A stretch of DNA of 64,000 bases from Vibrio rumoiensis 1S-45. Its GTDB lineage: Bacteria; Pseudomonadota; Gammaproteobacteria; Enterobacterales; Vibrionaceae. Positions 38,668 through 50,400 of the stretch are shown piece by piece (position 1 is the stretch's first letter; the number at the start of each line of letters is the position of its first letter). Location of the stretch: NCBI RefSeq assembly GCF_000286955.2, contig NZ_AJYK02000020.1, forward strand, positions 1 through 64,000, read 5' to 3'. A program made the translations under genes and the position numbers. A model generated the notes under the pieces. The model saw only the letters and a program-made list of their open reading frames with translations, was not told the origin of the DNA and searched no databases.

Positions 38668-41600
38668 TTATTCGCTATCGTTCAGTTTGTACTCACCTTT
38701 ACTACGAGAAATTTCTTTTACCGCTGGTGAATCAAGTGGGCCTTTTATCTCGTACTGAATTTTAGTAAATACATCCACAACTGGAGATAATACCTTGGTA
38801 ATAGCAAACACGGCGAGTGCAGTTTGTGGCGTAACGGCAAAAGCGGCAACCAATGGAATGCTCGAGGTTAAATCAGGTGTAAAGGTAACTTCAGCATCCA
38901 CTAAACGGCTATTTAAATCAGCTTTCCCTCGGAGACTTAAATCACCAGCCGAACCATCCATATCTAAGTCATTGGTAATAAACACACCTTTATCAATTTT
39001 TCCAGTTCCTTTAATTGAGCTAAAGGTCATTCCATCATCAAACACACCAGTAAAGTCGAGTTTCATTTTTCGAATAATGGAGTCTAAACTGAACAAACCT
39101 AATAAACGAGCCGCACCATTGACATCGGTAATCACCCCATCTTTAAACTCGGTTTTAACATCACCATTTAATGTATTTGTTTTCAAAGACCAAGGCGAAC
39201 CATCCCAATTAGCATTAATACCAATATCAAAGGCTGCTTTTTGAATCCCAGAGTTCACTCCAAATCGTTCCATCACTTCCGAGTTATTCTTTCCAGTTAA
39301 GCTAAGATTAAAATCAGAATGGCTCTTCTCTCCAGATAACTCCCACCAGCCAGAGGCCTTTAAATGATTGGAACCAGCTTGAAAATCCAAATTTCTCCAA
39401 ACCAGTTTATCTTGCTCTCGTTGAAGTTGCATATCCACCGTACCGACTTTATAACCCTGTAACCATAAATCATCGATTTTCAATGCTAAGTTGGGCATAT
39501 TTTGGTGAAATTCACGATCAAACTCGCTAATTAAAGGCGCTTCTTTATCATTACCTTTAATGAGCTTGCCATCTTTGTTCTTTTCCCATTGAGGAACAAA
39601 AATATGCGCACTTTTCAGGTTTAATTCTAAATCATTTTGATTACGGAAATGGCCATCCCCAACAATTTCACTACTCGATACCTTCATTTGCCAGTCATTA
39701 GGCTTATGAATTGCATTAAATTTCACTTGATGCCACTTTAAATCACACAACAACAAGGCTTGAGTATTAATATCGATCACATCCGGCATGGGGATCACAG
39801 GAAAATTAAACACGATATCAGTAGCTTGTTTTGCGGCACTTTCGGTGTCTGTTTCGACTTTTATAGCTTCGTTATTATCAGTAACGTTTAAGGTGTTTTC
39901 ATGGCTAAAAATAAACTCAATCCATTTATCGGCATCAAATTTGGGGCGATTAATCGATGCAAAATTCCCACCTATTGGGCTTACTTTGAAGTCTCCCCGA
40001 CCGACAATAAGGTTGGTTGCGGTTAAAACAGGTGTCAATGGGCGTATATCGATATCCGCTTGATATTTCACATTAGGTAAAGTCACTCGCGCATTAACCA
40101 TTTCTTGGTTACCTGCGGCTTGCAAGCGAGCTTCTGCTTTTATCCCCAGCGCCTTACCTAAGGGCTCAGGGTAGCTGCTGGTTAAAAATTCCAGATCTGC
40201 ATCGCCATCAAGTTGATAGGTGAAACCAACATCATTTAATTGTAAATCGACATTAAGATTCCAAGGCGCACTACCCGCCAATGGGTCTAACCAAGGCGAT
40301 GGGACTTCTTGCCTTAACGTTGCCATATCAGCATTGCCTAACACATCAATATTAACCGCATAGCCTTTACTTTGATTTTGCCCACTAAAATCCAGTGATA
40401 TAGGCTGTTTAAGCAAGTTTGCTTTAATACTACTGCCCTTCACTACATCATCATTAAAAGTAATTTTACCGCTTGCATCCTCAAGGTGAATCGGCGGGCT
40501 TTGCACTTCAATCGGATTATTTTTTAATGTCGCGTCCCCCGAAACCTGTGGATCATCGCCATTAAAAGGCACAGTAACGGTAAATTCAGATTCTACAGGC
40601 CCAGATATTTTCACCGCAGTTAACGCAGCTCCAACAGAATCAACAAGAGGTGTTGCCATCATATAGTCTCGTATGGCGGAGCCTTCTGCTTGAGCTTTAG
40701 CAGTAATTTCGATATCACCACCGGAAGAGAGGCTTAATATTTTGCCTGAGACATGCTGAGCTTTTACATTCATTAACGTGGCTGAACGTGAATCCAAATA
40801 CATGGAGTCATTATCGAACAACAAATTGAGTTGCAGATCGGTGATGGTTGGCCAAGCGCTATCAAAGCTGAAACGGCCATTCTCAATCCCAACTTTCACT
40901 TGAAACACACCTTTATGGTTATGGTATGGAAAGTCTTCAAGTGAACCATACCAAAGTACTTGAGCGTTTTTAGCACTGCCGCCTTGTATCGCAGAGGATA
41001 AGTAATCGGTTAAATCTCGTCCTAATGCTAAAGTAGGCAAATAGCGCCACGTTTCACCTGCATTTTTCGCATCGGCCTCAGCGTACATAGATAAAAATGG
41101 GGACTGATCTTTAGGAAAATCGAGTCTAAATTCACCTGTGGCATTTAGATCTGGTGTTTTGACATAAATTTTATCAGCCCAAATACGCCAGCCTTTATCA
41201 TCTCTTTGCCATACCAAGTTCACTTTGCCATCATCAATCACTAAAGGTGCTTGGAATACATCACCATAAGGCAATTCATCGTTATTTAAGCTCGCTTTAA
41301 TCGATGCGGTATTTAAGTTCCCAGTAATATTGGCCGATAACTTATGTACTCCCGGTAAGAGCTTCCATTGCTTCAGTCCACCATCAACCAAAGAAGCCGA
41401 ATAGGTTAATTGTTCAATCTTCTTAGGAAGCTCAACCCTAATATCCTTAATTGAACCAGTTGGCTCTATATTCCGTAAAGCATCAATCACGGAATCATCT
41501 TTAGAGGCTAAACTCACCAAAGGCGTTAAGTTTTTCAGTTGTAATTGAGAAATATTAATGATTTGACGATCAGGTTGGTGATCGATTGAGAAGCGAAATT

Positions 41601-42579
41601 GAGGCCACTTTACTTGGTTGGTTTCAATATCAAATTGTTGTCCCTGAATAACCCAACCTTTACCTTTCGGTTTTAGCTTAATGACACCACGTTGAATATT
41701 CAGTTGATGAGGATCGCTCTCTTCCCCCCATACCAAATGTGACGATGATAATTCAACTAAGGCATCGGTTGGTTTTCCTTGCTTTAAACTAAACCAGCCA
41801 TTTAAGCTCACTCTTCCTGAGAGAATTGACGTTGCTTCTTTCACATATTGTGTCATCCAAGGCGTAACACGTATATTTTGCCCTGAAATAAAGAAATCAC
41901 CATCCATAAAGCGCAAGTTGCCTTTTTCTCGGAAGTTTGCGATAACAGAGACTTTATTCAGATTCGCTCCAGCAATACTGACCACGCCTTCCGCTTTATG
42001 GATATGTCCATCATTTTTCCAACGAAGACGATCGATTTCTAATAAACGAATTTCACCATTCGGCGCCAAGTATTGAACACTAGAATCCGTCAGTGAGAAT
42101 TCACCTAATTGCTTCAAGAAAATATTTTGAATATTTTTTAAGGTATCGGAAGCATCCGAATCAATCGTTTCAAGCTCTGATTGTTCATCATTTGGGATCA
42201 AAGGCCAACGACTAATATCCGAATGTAAATCTTGAATTTTTACATTCGCCAATTTTGGCTTTAAATGTATTAAAGAAGAAAACAAATCCAACTCAGCATC
42301 AACTCGGCTGACGGTCACTATTGGAGTGTTCTCGTTAGGTAAGAGAACTTGTAAGCTTTTTAGGGATAATGAAGGACTAATATTCCCCCAATAGCCTTTT
42401 ATCTCCTGAACTTTAAAATGCACACCCGTGGTTTGAAGCAACTGAGCTTCAATATCACCACGGTATTGATTTAAGTTAGGCAGAAATAGTCGTAATACGG
42501 TTACCGTAATTGCCAACAACACCGCTGCGGTTAATACCGTCCATAATAAAAGTCGCCCAAGGCGTGTGGCAAAGGTCAC
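38668..42579 (-). CDS. yhdP: AsmA-like protein YhdP
   Basis: Very large (1303-residue) envelope protein with one N-terminal membrane helix (about 10-32) and an extended beta-rich periplasmic body, ending in the AsmA-type region. In E. coli YhdP, with TamB and YdbH, moves phospholipid to the outer membrane, as a bridge-like protein. Repeated motifs such as DVQLNDVG-type amphipathic strands fit the groove model. The start is GTG at 42579 with GGAG seven bases upstream. It follows rng by 11 bases. Confidence 0.94.
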   Translation of the reverse strand: MTFATRLGRLLLWTVLTAAVLLAITVTVLRLFLPNLNQYRGDIEAQLLQTTGVHFKVQEIKGYWGNISPSLSLKSLQVLLPNENTPIVTVSRVDAELDLFSSLIHLKPKLANVKIQDLHSDISRWPLIPNDEQSELETIDSDASDTLKNIQNIFLKQLGEFSLTDSSVQYLAPNGEIRLLEIDRLRWKNDGHIHKAEGVVSIAGANLNKVSVIANFREKGNLRFMDGDFFISGQNIRVTPWMTQYVKEATSILSGRVSLNGWFSLKQGKPTDALVELSSSHLVWGEESDPHQLNIQRGVIKLKPKGKGWVIQGQQFDIETNQVKWPQFRFSIDHQPDRQIINISQLQLKNLTPLVSLASKDDSVIDALRNIEPTGSIKDIRVELPKKIEQLTYSASLVDGGLKQWKLLPGVHKLSANITGNLNTASIKASLNNDELPYGDVFQAPLVIDDGKVNLVWQRDDKGWRIWADKIYVKTPDLNATGEFRLDFPKDQSPFLSMYAEADAKNAGETWRYLPTLALGRDLTDYLSSAIQGGSAKNAQVLWYGSLEDFPYHNHKGVFQVKVGIENGRFSFDSAWPTITDLQLNLLFDNDSMYLDSRSATLMNVKAQHVSGKILSLSSGGDIEITAKAQAEGSAIRDYMMATPLVDSVGAALTAVKISGPVESEFTVTVPFNGDDPQVSGDATLKNNPIEVQSPPIHLEDASGKITFNDDVVKGSSIKANLLKQPISLDFSGQNQSKGYAVNIDVLGNADMATLRQEVPSPWLDPLAGSAPWNLNVDLQLNDVGFTYQLDGDADLEFLTSSYPEPLGKALGIKAEARLQAAGNQEMVNARVTLPNVKYQADIDIRPLTPVLTATNLIVGRGDFKVSPIGGNFASINRPKFDADKWIEFIFSHENTLNVTDNNEAIKVETDTESAAKQATDIVFNFPVIPMPDVIDINTQALLLCDLKWHQVKFNAIHKPNDWQMKVSSSEIVGDGHFRNQNDLELNLKSAHIFVPQWEKNKDGKLIKGNDKEAPLISEFDREFHQNMPNLALKIDDLWLQGYKVGTVDMQLQREQDKLVWRNLDFQAGSNHLKASGWWELSGEKSHSDFNLSLTGKNNSEVMERFGVNSGIQKAAFDIGINANWDGSPWSLKTNTLNGDVKTEFKDGVITDVNGAARLLGLFSLDSIIRKMKLDFTGVFDDGMTFSSIKGTGKIDKGVFITNDLDMDGSAGDLSLRGKADLNSRLVDAEVTFTPDLTSSIPLVAAFAVTPQTALAVFAITKVLSPVVDVFTKIQYEIKGPLDSPAVKEISRSKGEYKLNDSE

Positions 42580-42590
42580 CGTTTACTCCA

Positions 42591-44060
42591 TTACATCATC
42601 ACAACATCAAAGTGCTCTTGCACATACAAGGCTTCGGCGTGAATTTTCACTTGCTTACCAATAAACAGTTCTAATTCAGCTAAAGCATGAGATTCTTCAC
42701 CTTGCAGTGCTTCCGCCACAGCAACAGAGGCATAAACGACAAATTTGTCGGCATCATAAGCTCGATTTACTCGGGTAATTTCACGCAAAATTTCATAGCA
42801 TACTGTCTCAACCGTTTTCACTGAGCCTCGACCTTCACAAGTAGGACAACCAGAACACAATACATGTTCAATACTTTCGCGCGTTCGTTTACGAGTCATC
42901 TCAATTAGACCTAATTGAGTAAAGCCGTTAATATTGGTTTTAACACGATCATTAGCTAACGCTATCTCTAAAGATTGAATAACGCGACGACGGTGTTCTT
43001 CTTCTAACATATCGATAAAATCAATAATGATAATGCCGCCTAAATTTCTTAAGCGTAGCTGGCGAGCAATGGCTTGAGTTGCTTCAATATTGGTATTAAA
43101 AATCGTTTCTTCTAGATTACGGCGGCCAACAAAAGCACCGGTATTGATATCCACCGTGGTCATGGCTTCAGTTTGATCAATAATCAAATAACCGCCAGAC
43201 TTTAATTCCACTTTACGATCGAGAGAGCGTTGAATTTCATTCTCGGTATCGTACATATCAAAAATAGGCTTATCGCCATGATAGAGCTCTAAACGCTCAG
43301 TCAATTCTGGTACAAATTCAGAAGTAAATTCTAATAAAGTTTCAAATGCCAAACGCGAATCGACTTGAATACGGCTGATCTCAGTGCCAACAAAGTCACG
43401 TAAAATACGCTGCGCCAAACCAATTTCGCCATAGAGCATTGATTTGGTTTTATATTTACCACGACGCTCATTAATTTTATTCCATAAACGTTTTAAGAAA
43501 GCGGCATCTTGAGCCAACTCAACACTGTCGGCACCTTCTGCAGCGGTTCGAATAATAAAACCACCATTTTCATCACAATATGGCAGCACTGTTTGCTTCA
43601 AACGTTCACGTTCGGATTCATCATCAATACGCTGAGACACCCCAACATGAGCTGCCCCTGGCATGAAAACCAAGTAACGAGATGGCAAAGTAATGTCGGT
43701 GGTAAGGCGAGCGCCTTTTGTTCCTAGCGGATCTTTCACCACTTGCACCACGATATCTTGTCCTTGACGCACCAATTCTGCAATATCACGAACTTGAAAC
43801 TGTTGCTTTTCATTTTCAGCCACACACTCCGTATGAGGAACGATATCGGATGCATGTAAGAAAGCAGCTTTATCTAAGCCAATATCCACAAATGCCGCTT
43901 GCATTCCTGGTAACACTCGGCTGACTTTACCTTTATAAATATTCCCAACAATGCCGCGTCGAGCTTCACGTTCGATATGAATTTCTTGCAGTAAACCTGC
44001 TTCGATCATAGCGACACGAGTTTCACTCGGTGTAACATTAATTAATAACTCTGCACTCAT
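42591..44060 (-). CDS. rng: Ribonuclease G
   Basis: Endoribonuclease for 16S rRNA 5' maturation and mRNA decay. The start at 44060 (MSAELLINVTPSETRVA) has AGAGG eight bases upstream; an earlier in-frame ATG is less like the family. In 489 residues the S1 domain lies about 38-120, the catalytic aspartates are in IIIIDFIDML (about 343-352), and the zinc-link CSGCPTCEGRG lies about 404-414. It has the short RNase G tail and no degradosome scaffold. Confidence 0.96.
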   Translation of the reverse strand: MSAELLINVTPSETRVAMIEAGLLQEIHIEREARRGIVGNIYKGKVSRVLPGMQAAFVDIGLDKAAFLHASDIVPHTECVAENEKQQFQVRDIAELVRQGQDIVVQVVKDPLGTKGARLTTDITLPSRYLVFMPGAAHVGVSQRIDDESERERLKQTVLPYCDENGGFIIRTAAEGADSVELAQDAAFLKRLWNKINERRGKYKTKSMLYGEIGLAQRILRDFVGTEISRIQVDSRLAFETLLEFTSEFVPELTERLELYHGDKPIFDMYDTENEIQRSLDRKVELKSGGYLIIDQTEAMTTVDINTGAFVGRRNLEETIFNTNIEATQAIARQLRLRNLGGIIIIDFIDMLEEEHRRRVIQSLEIALANDRVKTNINGFTQLGLIEMTRKRTRESIEHVLCSGCPTCEGRGSVKTVETVCYEILREITRVNRAYDADKFVVYASVAVAEALQGEESHALAELELFIGKQVKIHAEALYVQEHFDVVMM

Positions 44061-44105
44061 GGTTGTGCCTCTTAAATTTTGTCTATTTATGCACAACTAC
44101 CGCAT

Positions 44106-44696
44106 TCACGATGGTTGACCTAAGAAATCATTTAGCAACAAATCAGTCTCCATTAAGGGTAGACCCATAACGGCATGGAAACTGCCTTCAATTTTAGAAA
44201 CAAAGCGCCCGCCAATACCTTGAATACCATAACTGCCCGCTTTATCACAGGGTTCACCTGTTCGCCAATAGGCTTCTATTTCTTGTTCTGTTAACGGCTT
44301 AAACCACACATCAGTTATCACGGTTTTGGTTTGATATTCAGTCGATGTTGTCACAGTAACTGATGTCATGACTTGATGCTTTCTGTTTGATAATAACTGC
44401 AACATACGTTTGCAATCAGTGTAATTGATTGGTTTTTCTAATACTTCTTGGTTTATCACAACGATAGTGTCAGAGCCTAATACTGGAAGTGATAGTTCTG
44501 GAAATTGTGTTTGGGCTAACTGTAATCCGGCTTGCGCTTTTTCTCGTGACAGGCGAGCAACATAATCTTGTGGCGATTCACCCAATAGTTGTTGCTCTTC
44601 TATATCCGGAATAATGATATGAAATTGATAGCCTAGTTGGGTGAGGAGTTCTTTGCGACGAGGAGAGCCTGATGCGAGAAAAAATGAAGGTTGCAT
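44106..44696 (-). CDS. maf: Maf-like nucleoside triphosphate pyrophosphatase (YhdE type)
   Basis: Hydrolyses dTTP/UTP and modified nucleotides; a house-cleaning enzyme also tied to septum control in some bacteria. The 196-residue protein from the ATG at 44696 starts with the signature SGSPRRKELL and has SDTIVVINQEVLEKP and the late KIEGSFHAVMGLPL. It begins a new transcription unit after the mreBCD terminator and leads into rng. Confidence 0.93.
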   Translation of the reverse strand: MQPSFFLASGSPRRKELLTQLGYQFHIIIPDIEEQQLLGESPQDYVARLSREKAQAGLQLAQTQFPELSLPVLGSDTIVVINQEVLEKPINYTDCKRMLQLLSNRKHQVMTSVTVTTSTEYQTKTVITDVWFKPLTEQEIEAYWRTGEPCDKAGSYGIQGIGGRFVSKIEGSFHAVMGLPLMETDLLLNDFLGQPS

Positions 44697-44738
44697 AATA
44701 AGGCCTCTATTGAGCAATAGTGATTATTGAAGAATTAA

Positions 44739-44769
44739 GCTACGGAAGCATTTTCACAACTTCCGTAGC
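44739..44769 (-). terminator. Terminator-like stem after mreBCD
   Basis: GCTACGGAAG / CTTCCGTAGC (44739-44748 and 44760-44769) form a perfect ten-bp stem with an 11-base loop. The minus strand continues TTAATTCTTC, a moderately U-rich tail. It separates mreD from maf. Confidence 0.7.
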
Positions 44770-44817
44770 GATAACTTTACGATGCAAATAGTTGAAGCTT
44801 AGATCTGATTTTATCAA

Positions 44818-45306
44818 CTAGCGCATGTGCCAGTGACGTCTAACTTTTCTTAGTAGCAAAAAGATCCAAGGCCATAATATGCAGTTTACGACACCAGCCC
44901 AAAGCAGGTGTGGATTGAATTCAATATCTTTTATCATGAACTCTCCACAAAACTCTAAGAATTCACCCAAGACACTGATCAAGCCAATTAACACAGCTTG
45001 TTGCCAAAGGGCCATATTACGAAGCACCTGAAAGTTAAGACCCACAATATAGGCCACAACCGACATCACGATGCCGTGAATCCCTAACGTGGTTCCAATC
45101 ACTAAGTCCCACATTAAACCCAGAATCAATGCTGACCCTACGTTCACTCGGTGAGGAAGGGCTAAAATCCAATAACAGCAGATTAAGATAATCCAAGATG
45201 GACGCATCATTTCTAATGGCCCCGGCCAAGGAACCGCTTGTAAAATCAAAGCAATAGCAAAGGATACCCAGATAACAAATTTGGTACGAAATAAATTATT
45301 TCTCAT
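44818..45306 (-). CDS. mreD: Rod shape-determining protein MreD
   Basis: Integral membrane part of the elongasome. From the ATG at 45306 the protein has 162 residues with about five hydrophobic helices and the segment MRPSWIILICCYWILALPHR typical of the family. Its start overlaps the mreC stop by four bases (ATGA). An earlier in-frame start lies inside mreC and is rejected. Confidence 0.95.
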   Translation of the reverse strand: MRNNLFRTKFVIWVSFAIALILQAVPWPGPLEMMRPSWIILICCYWILALPHRVNVGSALILGLMWDLVIGTTLGIHGIVMSVVAYIVGLNFQVLRNMALWQQAVLIGLISVLGEFLEFCGEFMIKDIEFNPHLLWAGVVNCILWPWIFLLLRKVRRHWHMR

Positions 45307-46184
45307 GGCTGAACCGCCTGCTTCTGCTCTGCTTCTTCTACTGTTTGTGCTTGTTTTTGTCTTTCTTGATCCGGCCACACCAATAATAAATATCGTAAAC
45401 GTTCAAATTCAACAACAGGTTTAGCTGCAATCACGGCAAAGGGACGACGGTTATCATTCTTGACACTAGTAACATAAGCAACTGGGTAACCTTCAGGGTA
45501 ACGGCCACCCAAACCAGATGTCACCAATAAATCGCCAGTGCGGATATCGGTGCTAGTCGGTATGTGTTCTAGTTGAATTGAATCAATATCCCCATTACCA
45601 GCAGCAATCACACGAATGTCATTACGCAATACTTGAACTGGGATAGAGTTGTTACTGTCAGTTAAAAGAAGAACACGACTATTATGCGCAGAGACATTAA
45701 CGACCTGCCCGACAATGCCTTTTTCATTAATAACCGGTTGCCCTTCATAAACGCCATCGGTATGACCTTTATCGATCACCACTTCATGGCGATAAGGAGA
45801 AGAGTCGACGGCCATCACTTCTGTGACGACTTTACGTTCATCTCGAATATAAGGAGAACCTAATAATTGGCGAAGTCGGTTATTTTCTTCTTTATATTGA
45901 TCAAGCAGCAATAAATCGCTTTTTAGACCCAACACTTCATTTTTTAACGTGTTGTTATCGCCGACTAGGGTTTTCATACCATTAAGACGCTCGTACATGC
46001 CATCAAACATACTACGAGGTAAATTGGCAGCATATTGCAAAGGTGCAACCGTGCTGTTGAGCAAGTATCGAACGCTTGAAAATGTATCTAAACGACTATC
46101 AGCCAGCATTAAGCTGGCTGATACGATCAAAGCGAAAAATAAACGCAGTTGTAACGATGGCCCTCGGCCAAAAATCAATTTCAT
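45303..46184 (-). CDS. mreC: Rod shape-determining protein MreC
   Basis: Bitopic periplasmic scaffold that activates PBP2/RodA. The 293 residues have an N-terminal helix (about 10-30), a coiled-coil (about 60-105) with LLLDQYKEENNRLRQLLG, and the beta-domain with DKGHTDGVYEGQPVINEKG. A Gln/Glu-rich tail (about 270-293) ends the protein. It follows mreB by 33 bases. Confidence 0.96.
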   Translation of the reverse strand: MKLIFGRGPSLQLRLFFALIVSASLMLADSRLDTFSSVRYLLNSTVAPLQYAANLPRSMFDGMYERLNGMKTLVGDNNTLKNEVLGLKSDLLLLDQYKEENNRLRQLLGSPYIRDERKVVTEVMAVDSSPYRHEVVIDKGHTDGVYEGQPVINEKGIVGQVVNVSAHNSRVLLLTDSNNSIPVQVLRNDIRVIAAGNGDIDSIQLEHIPTSTDIRTGDLLVTSGLGGRYPEGYPVAYVTSVKNDNRRPFAVIAAKPVVEFERLRYLLLVWPDQERQKQAQTVEEAEQKQAVQP

Positions 46185-46217
46185 GCAAACAAACCGTTAT
46201 CTTTCGTATGATGAAGA

Positions 46218-47339
<1,122 letters not shown>

Positions 47340-47433
47340 TTAACCGCCAACCACTAAAGAATAGTGCGGATTCTTACAGAAAGTTAACTCAGCCGACAGT
47401 ATATTTCATTATTGCTTTGTGATGAACCGCGCA

Positions 47434-50400
47434 TTAGTCTGCCACCAAGTTAGGTTCACCGCGATAAATAATGCGATCATTCCCACGATAAGCCCCAAAC
47501 ATCACCACAGTAGAAGGGTCTTCATCGCCAAAATCTCGCCAATTAAATTGCAGCCAAGGTTGTGTACCATTTGACCAACCACAATTGGTTCCATCAGGTT
47601 GAGTGATCCCTTGTCGTAAGAATAAACGAACCGTCTCACGCTGCGCTGTGATTTGAGCGGCGCGAACAATATCCGATTTACCTGAACTCACGGTTTGTTT
47701 GGCATTAGTATCGACTGTGTCCGTCAAATACGCATCACTGCCGCTAATATTACTTAAACGACAATATTCTTGGGTCATAAATTGACTGCCGCTATCGTCA
47801 GAATTAGGAATGTAACTTTCACCATCCCAAAACTCAGTGCGAAGAGGAACTTGCACCGGCCCACCAATAGAACCACTAACACTATCTAATGTCATTCGAC
47901 CGTAACGAAAATCTGGCTGAAGCGCAAATGCCAACCCAGTATCAACCGTTCCATTACCATCAGCATCTAAAGTGATTTTGTCGTTAGAGTCCACATCGGT
48001 GAAATCAAAATCCAAATCATCCACCTTGTTGGTCACCGCGATACCAAATCTTGAATTATTGGAATCATAAGGGCCATCCGGAGTTGACGTGTATTCTGAA
48101 TTATTCGGGTTACTGCCTAGCTTTTTCAAAAACTCAAAATCATCATAATTAACTACATATTGAGCGTTGCGTTGCGTTGTTTCACCGCTGGTTAATAAGT
48201 CACTCCAACCATTTGTAGATTGATTGGTATAGATCAAGCGACTTAACAAGCTTTGACCATTATCGTTATTGATTGCCGTTAAGGCGAGTTCATCTTGTAA
48301 ACTTGAATCAAATAGACCGTAGTTCCAGGTGGCTGAATTGTCTTCACTTTGCGCTTCAAGCGTATAATCCATGCCTATCGGTTGATTCATGTAAGCAAAG
48401 CCGTTATGACCAGACGCATAGTCCCAATCATTAGATACTCGCACTAGGTGGTGCGGATAAAAACGACCAATATCACGATAACCAAGGTTGATATTCATAT
48501 CTAAGTAATTGGCTAATGTATCCGCCGTTACTTTAATGCTGCCTACTTCTTGCCATTTTAAACTGTTATAGCTGTAATATTTATCACCACTATTGGCAAC
48601 ATTATCATGTTCTCGATCGTTGCCATCATCCGATGTTAACCCAGAACCTAAACGGCCATTTTCTGGCGTGGCTAATTCACTACCTACTTCAACCGTTGCC
48701 GTCGGCGCCTCTGTAATGAAGAAGTTTTGTGTCACCGCTGCATTACAATAATTACTCACATCAATGTCATCAGTTTCATCCACCGAGCCTCCGGCTTGCC
48801 AGATTATCGGCTTCACTTGTAAAGCGAATGCTTCACCTGCTGGCATAAACCCAACACCACCGTTTGAATCTCCACTCATATCACGATCATTTGGCTCACA
48901 AATAGCAAACGTCCACGGACGCACATCCACATTCGCGATGCCTTGTAACGTTGTGACGTTTTCTGTAAAACCATCGTCATTGGTTACTTCACAACCGTCA
49001 TAATCATCAGGACAAACAAAATTAGGATCGCTCAGTAAGAAATTTAACGAGCCCGATTCAGCATACTTTAAGTATCCGCTTGATTTCGCGTCATCACTAA
49101 AGTTCAGTTTGACTTGGCTAGTGCTATATACGCCATTTTCATCATTACTGACTTGCAAAGTGCCATCTACCGCACCTTCTCCAATCGTCGGTTTGGTTAA
49201 ATTCACATTAGAAACCGTTAAATCTTTTTCTCCACTATAGCCTTTAACTGGCGTCACTTTATCGTCTTTACATGCCAAGACTTGTACATTAAATACTCTC
49301 GGATGTGCAGCCACCGCTTTGACTGGATCGATATCAAATTTATAAGGACCAAATAACACATTACCGGAATCATTTGCTTCAGAATCATCGGTTAATTCAG
49401 CCTTTACGGTGTACTCACCAAGCGTATCAGAGGAAACAGGCACAGTGACGACACCTTGGTTTGGTGTATAAACATAATCACTATTTTTCGTTCCAACACT
49501 TGGATCGGCTGGCGTTAATTTTTCAGGATAGCTTGCCGTGATCGTGCCATCATAATCCGTCGCTACCGAACCATCATCGTTATAAACTGTATAAGTCATT
49601 TCAGGCGCTTGGCAGAGCAATGCAAACTGATAATCTGGGGTAACTTTTAGAGTGTATGAATCATCAGGGCTAGGGCTAAAACATTTTCCTGATGAAATAA
49701 TATGTGAGTCAGCGGTATCCATCTGAAGTTTGTTTGCAGAAACTGCACCATAAATAGTTATGTTATTACTTAAAATAAGGTTTTTTGCCAATATATAACC
49801 ATAAAATGCCATATTAGGATTTGTAATGGTAATTGTTGCTTCAGGGCCATATAGCAAACTACTTTGGGCACCACTAGCATAACTAAATGCAACACTATTA
49901 TTTAACTGCCAACTGCTTTGTATTTTTATTTGAACATTATCTTCAAAAGTAATACTTGGAGCTTGTGTAAATGTAGCTGTATCAACTGTAGTAACACTGT
50001 TAGCTTTAAAAATAACTTCCACATTATTTGAATTCACATCAAGGGTTTTAATCGTATGCTCACCATCGATGACTATTGTGTAATGCTCACCATTATTACT
50101 AGCCACTGATAACTTACTGATATCACCCTCAATTGTTACAGTGGTGCCAGTACTATCGGTTGTACGAGTACACAAATCAGAGGTATCACACATTTCATAC
50201 CCCTGCCCTGGGCTATATGGCGGGCTAATATCCACATCGGCACTGCCATCCGCAGGAAACGTGGCATTTAATAACGGTGGTGGTGCTATCTTTCTAGTAT
50301 CCACATCAGCTCCGCCAGTATCACATGGTGCTGTATCACAGGTTCCAGGAGCATGTAAATTACTATTATCCGTAGTGGTATCAAACCCGACTTTTAGCAC

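Noticed and set aside
38795-39244. Open frame of 149 codons antisense to yhdP
   Set aside because: Shadow of the long yhdP frame; its composition is rich in Ser, Lys and Val from the reverse reading of beta-strand codons.
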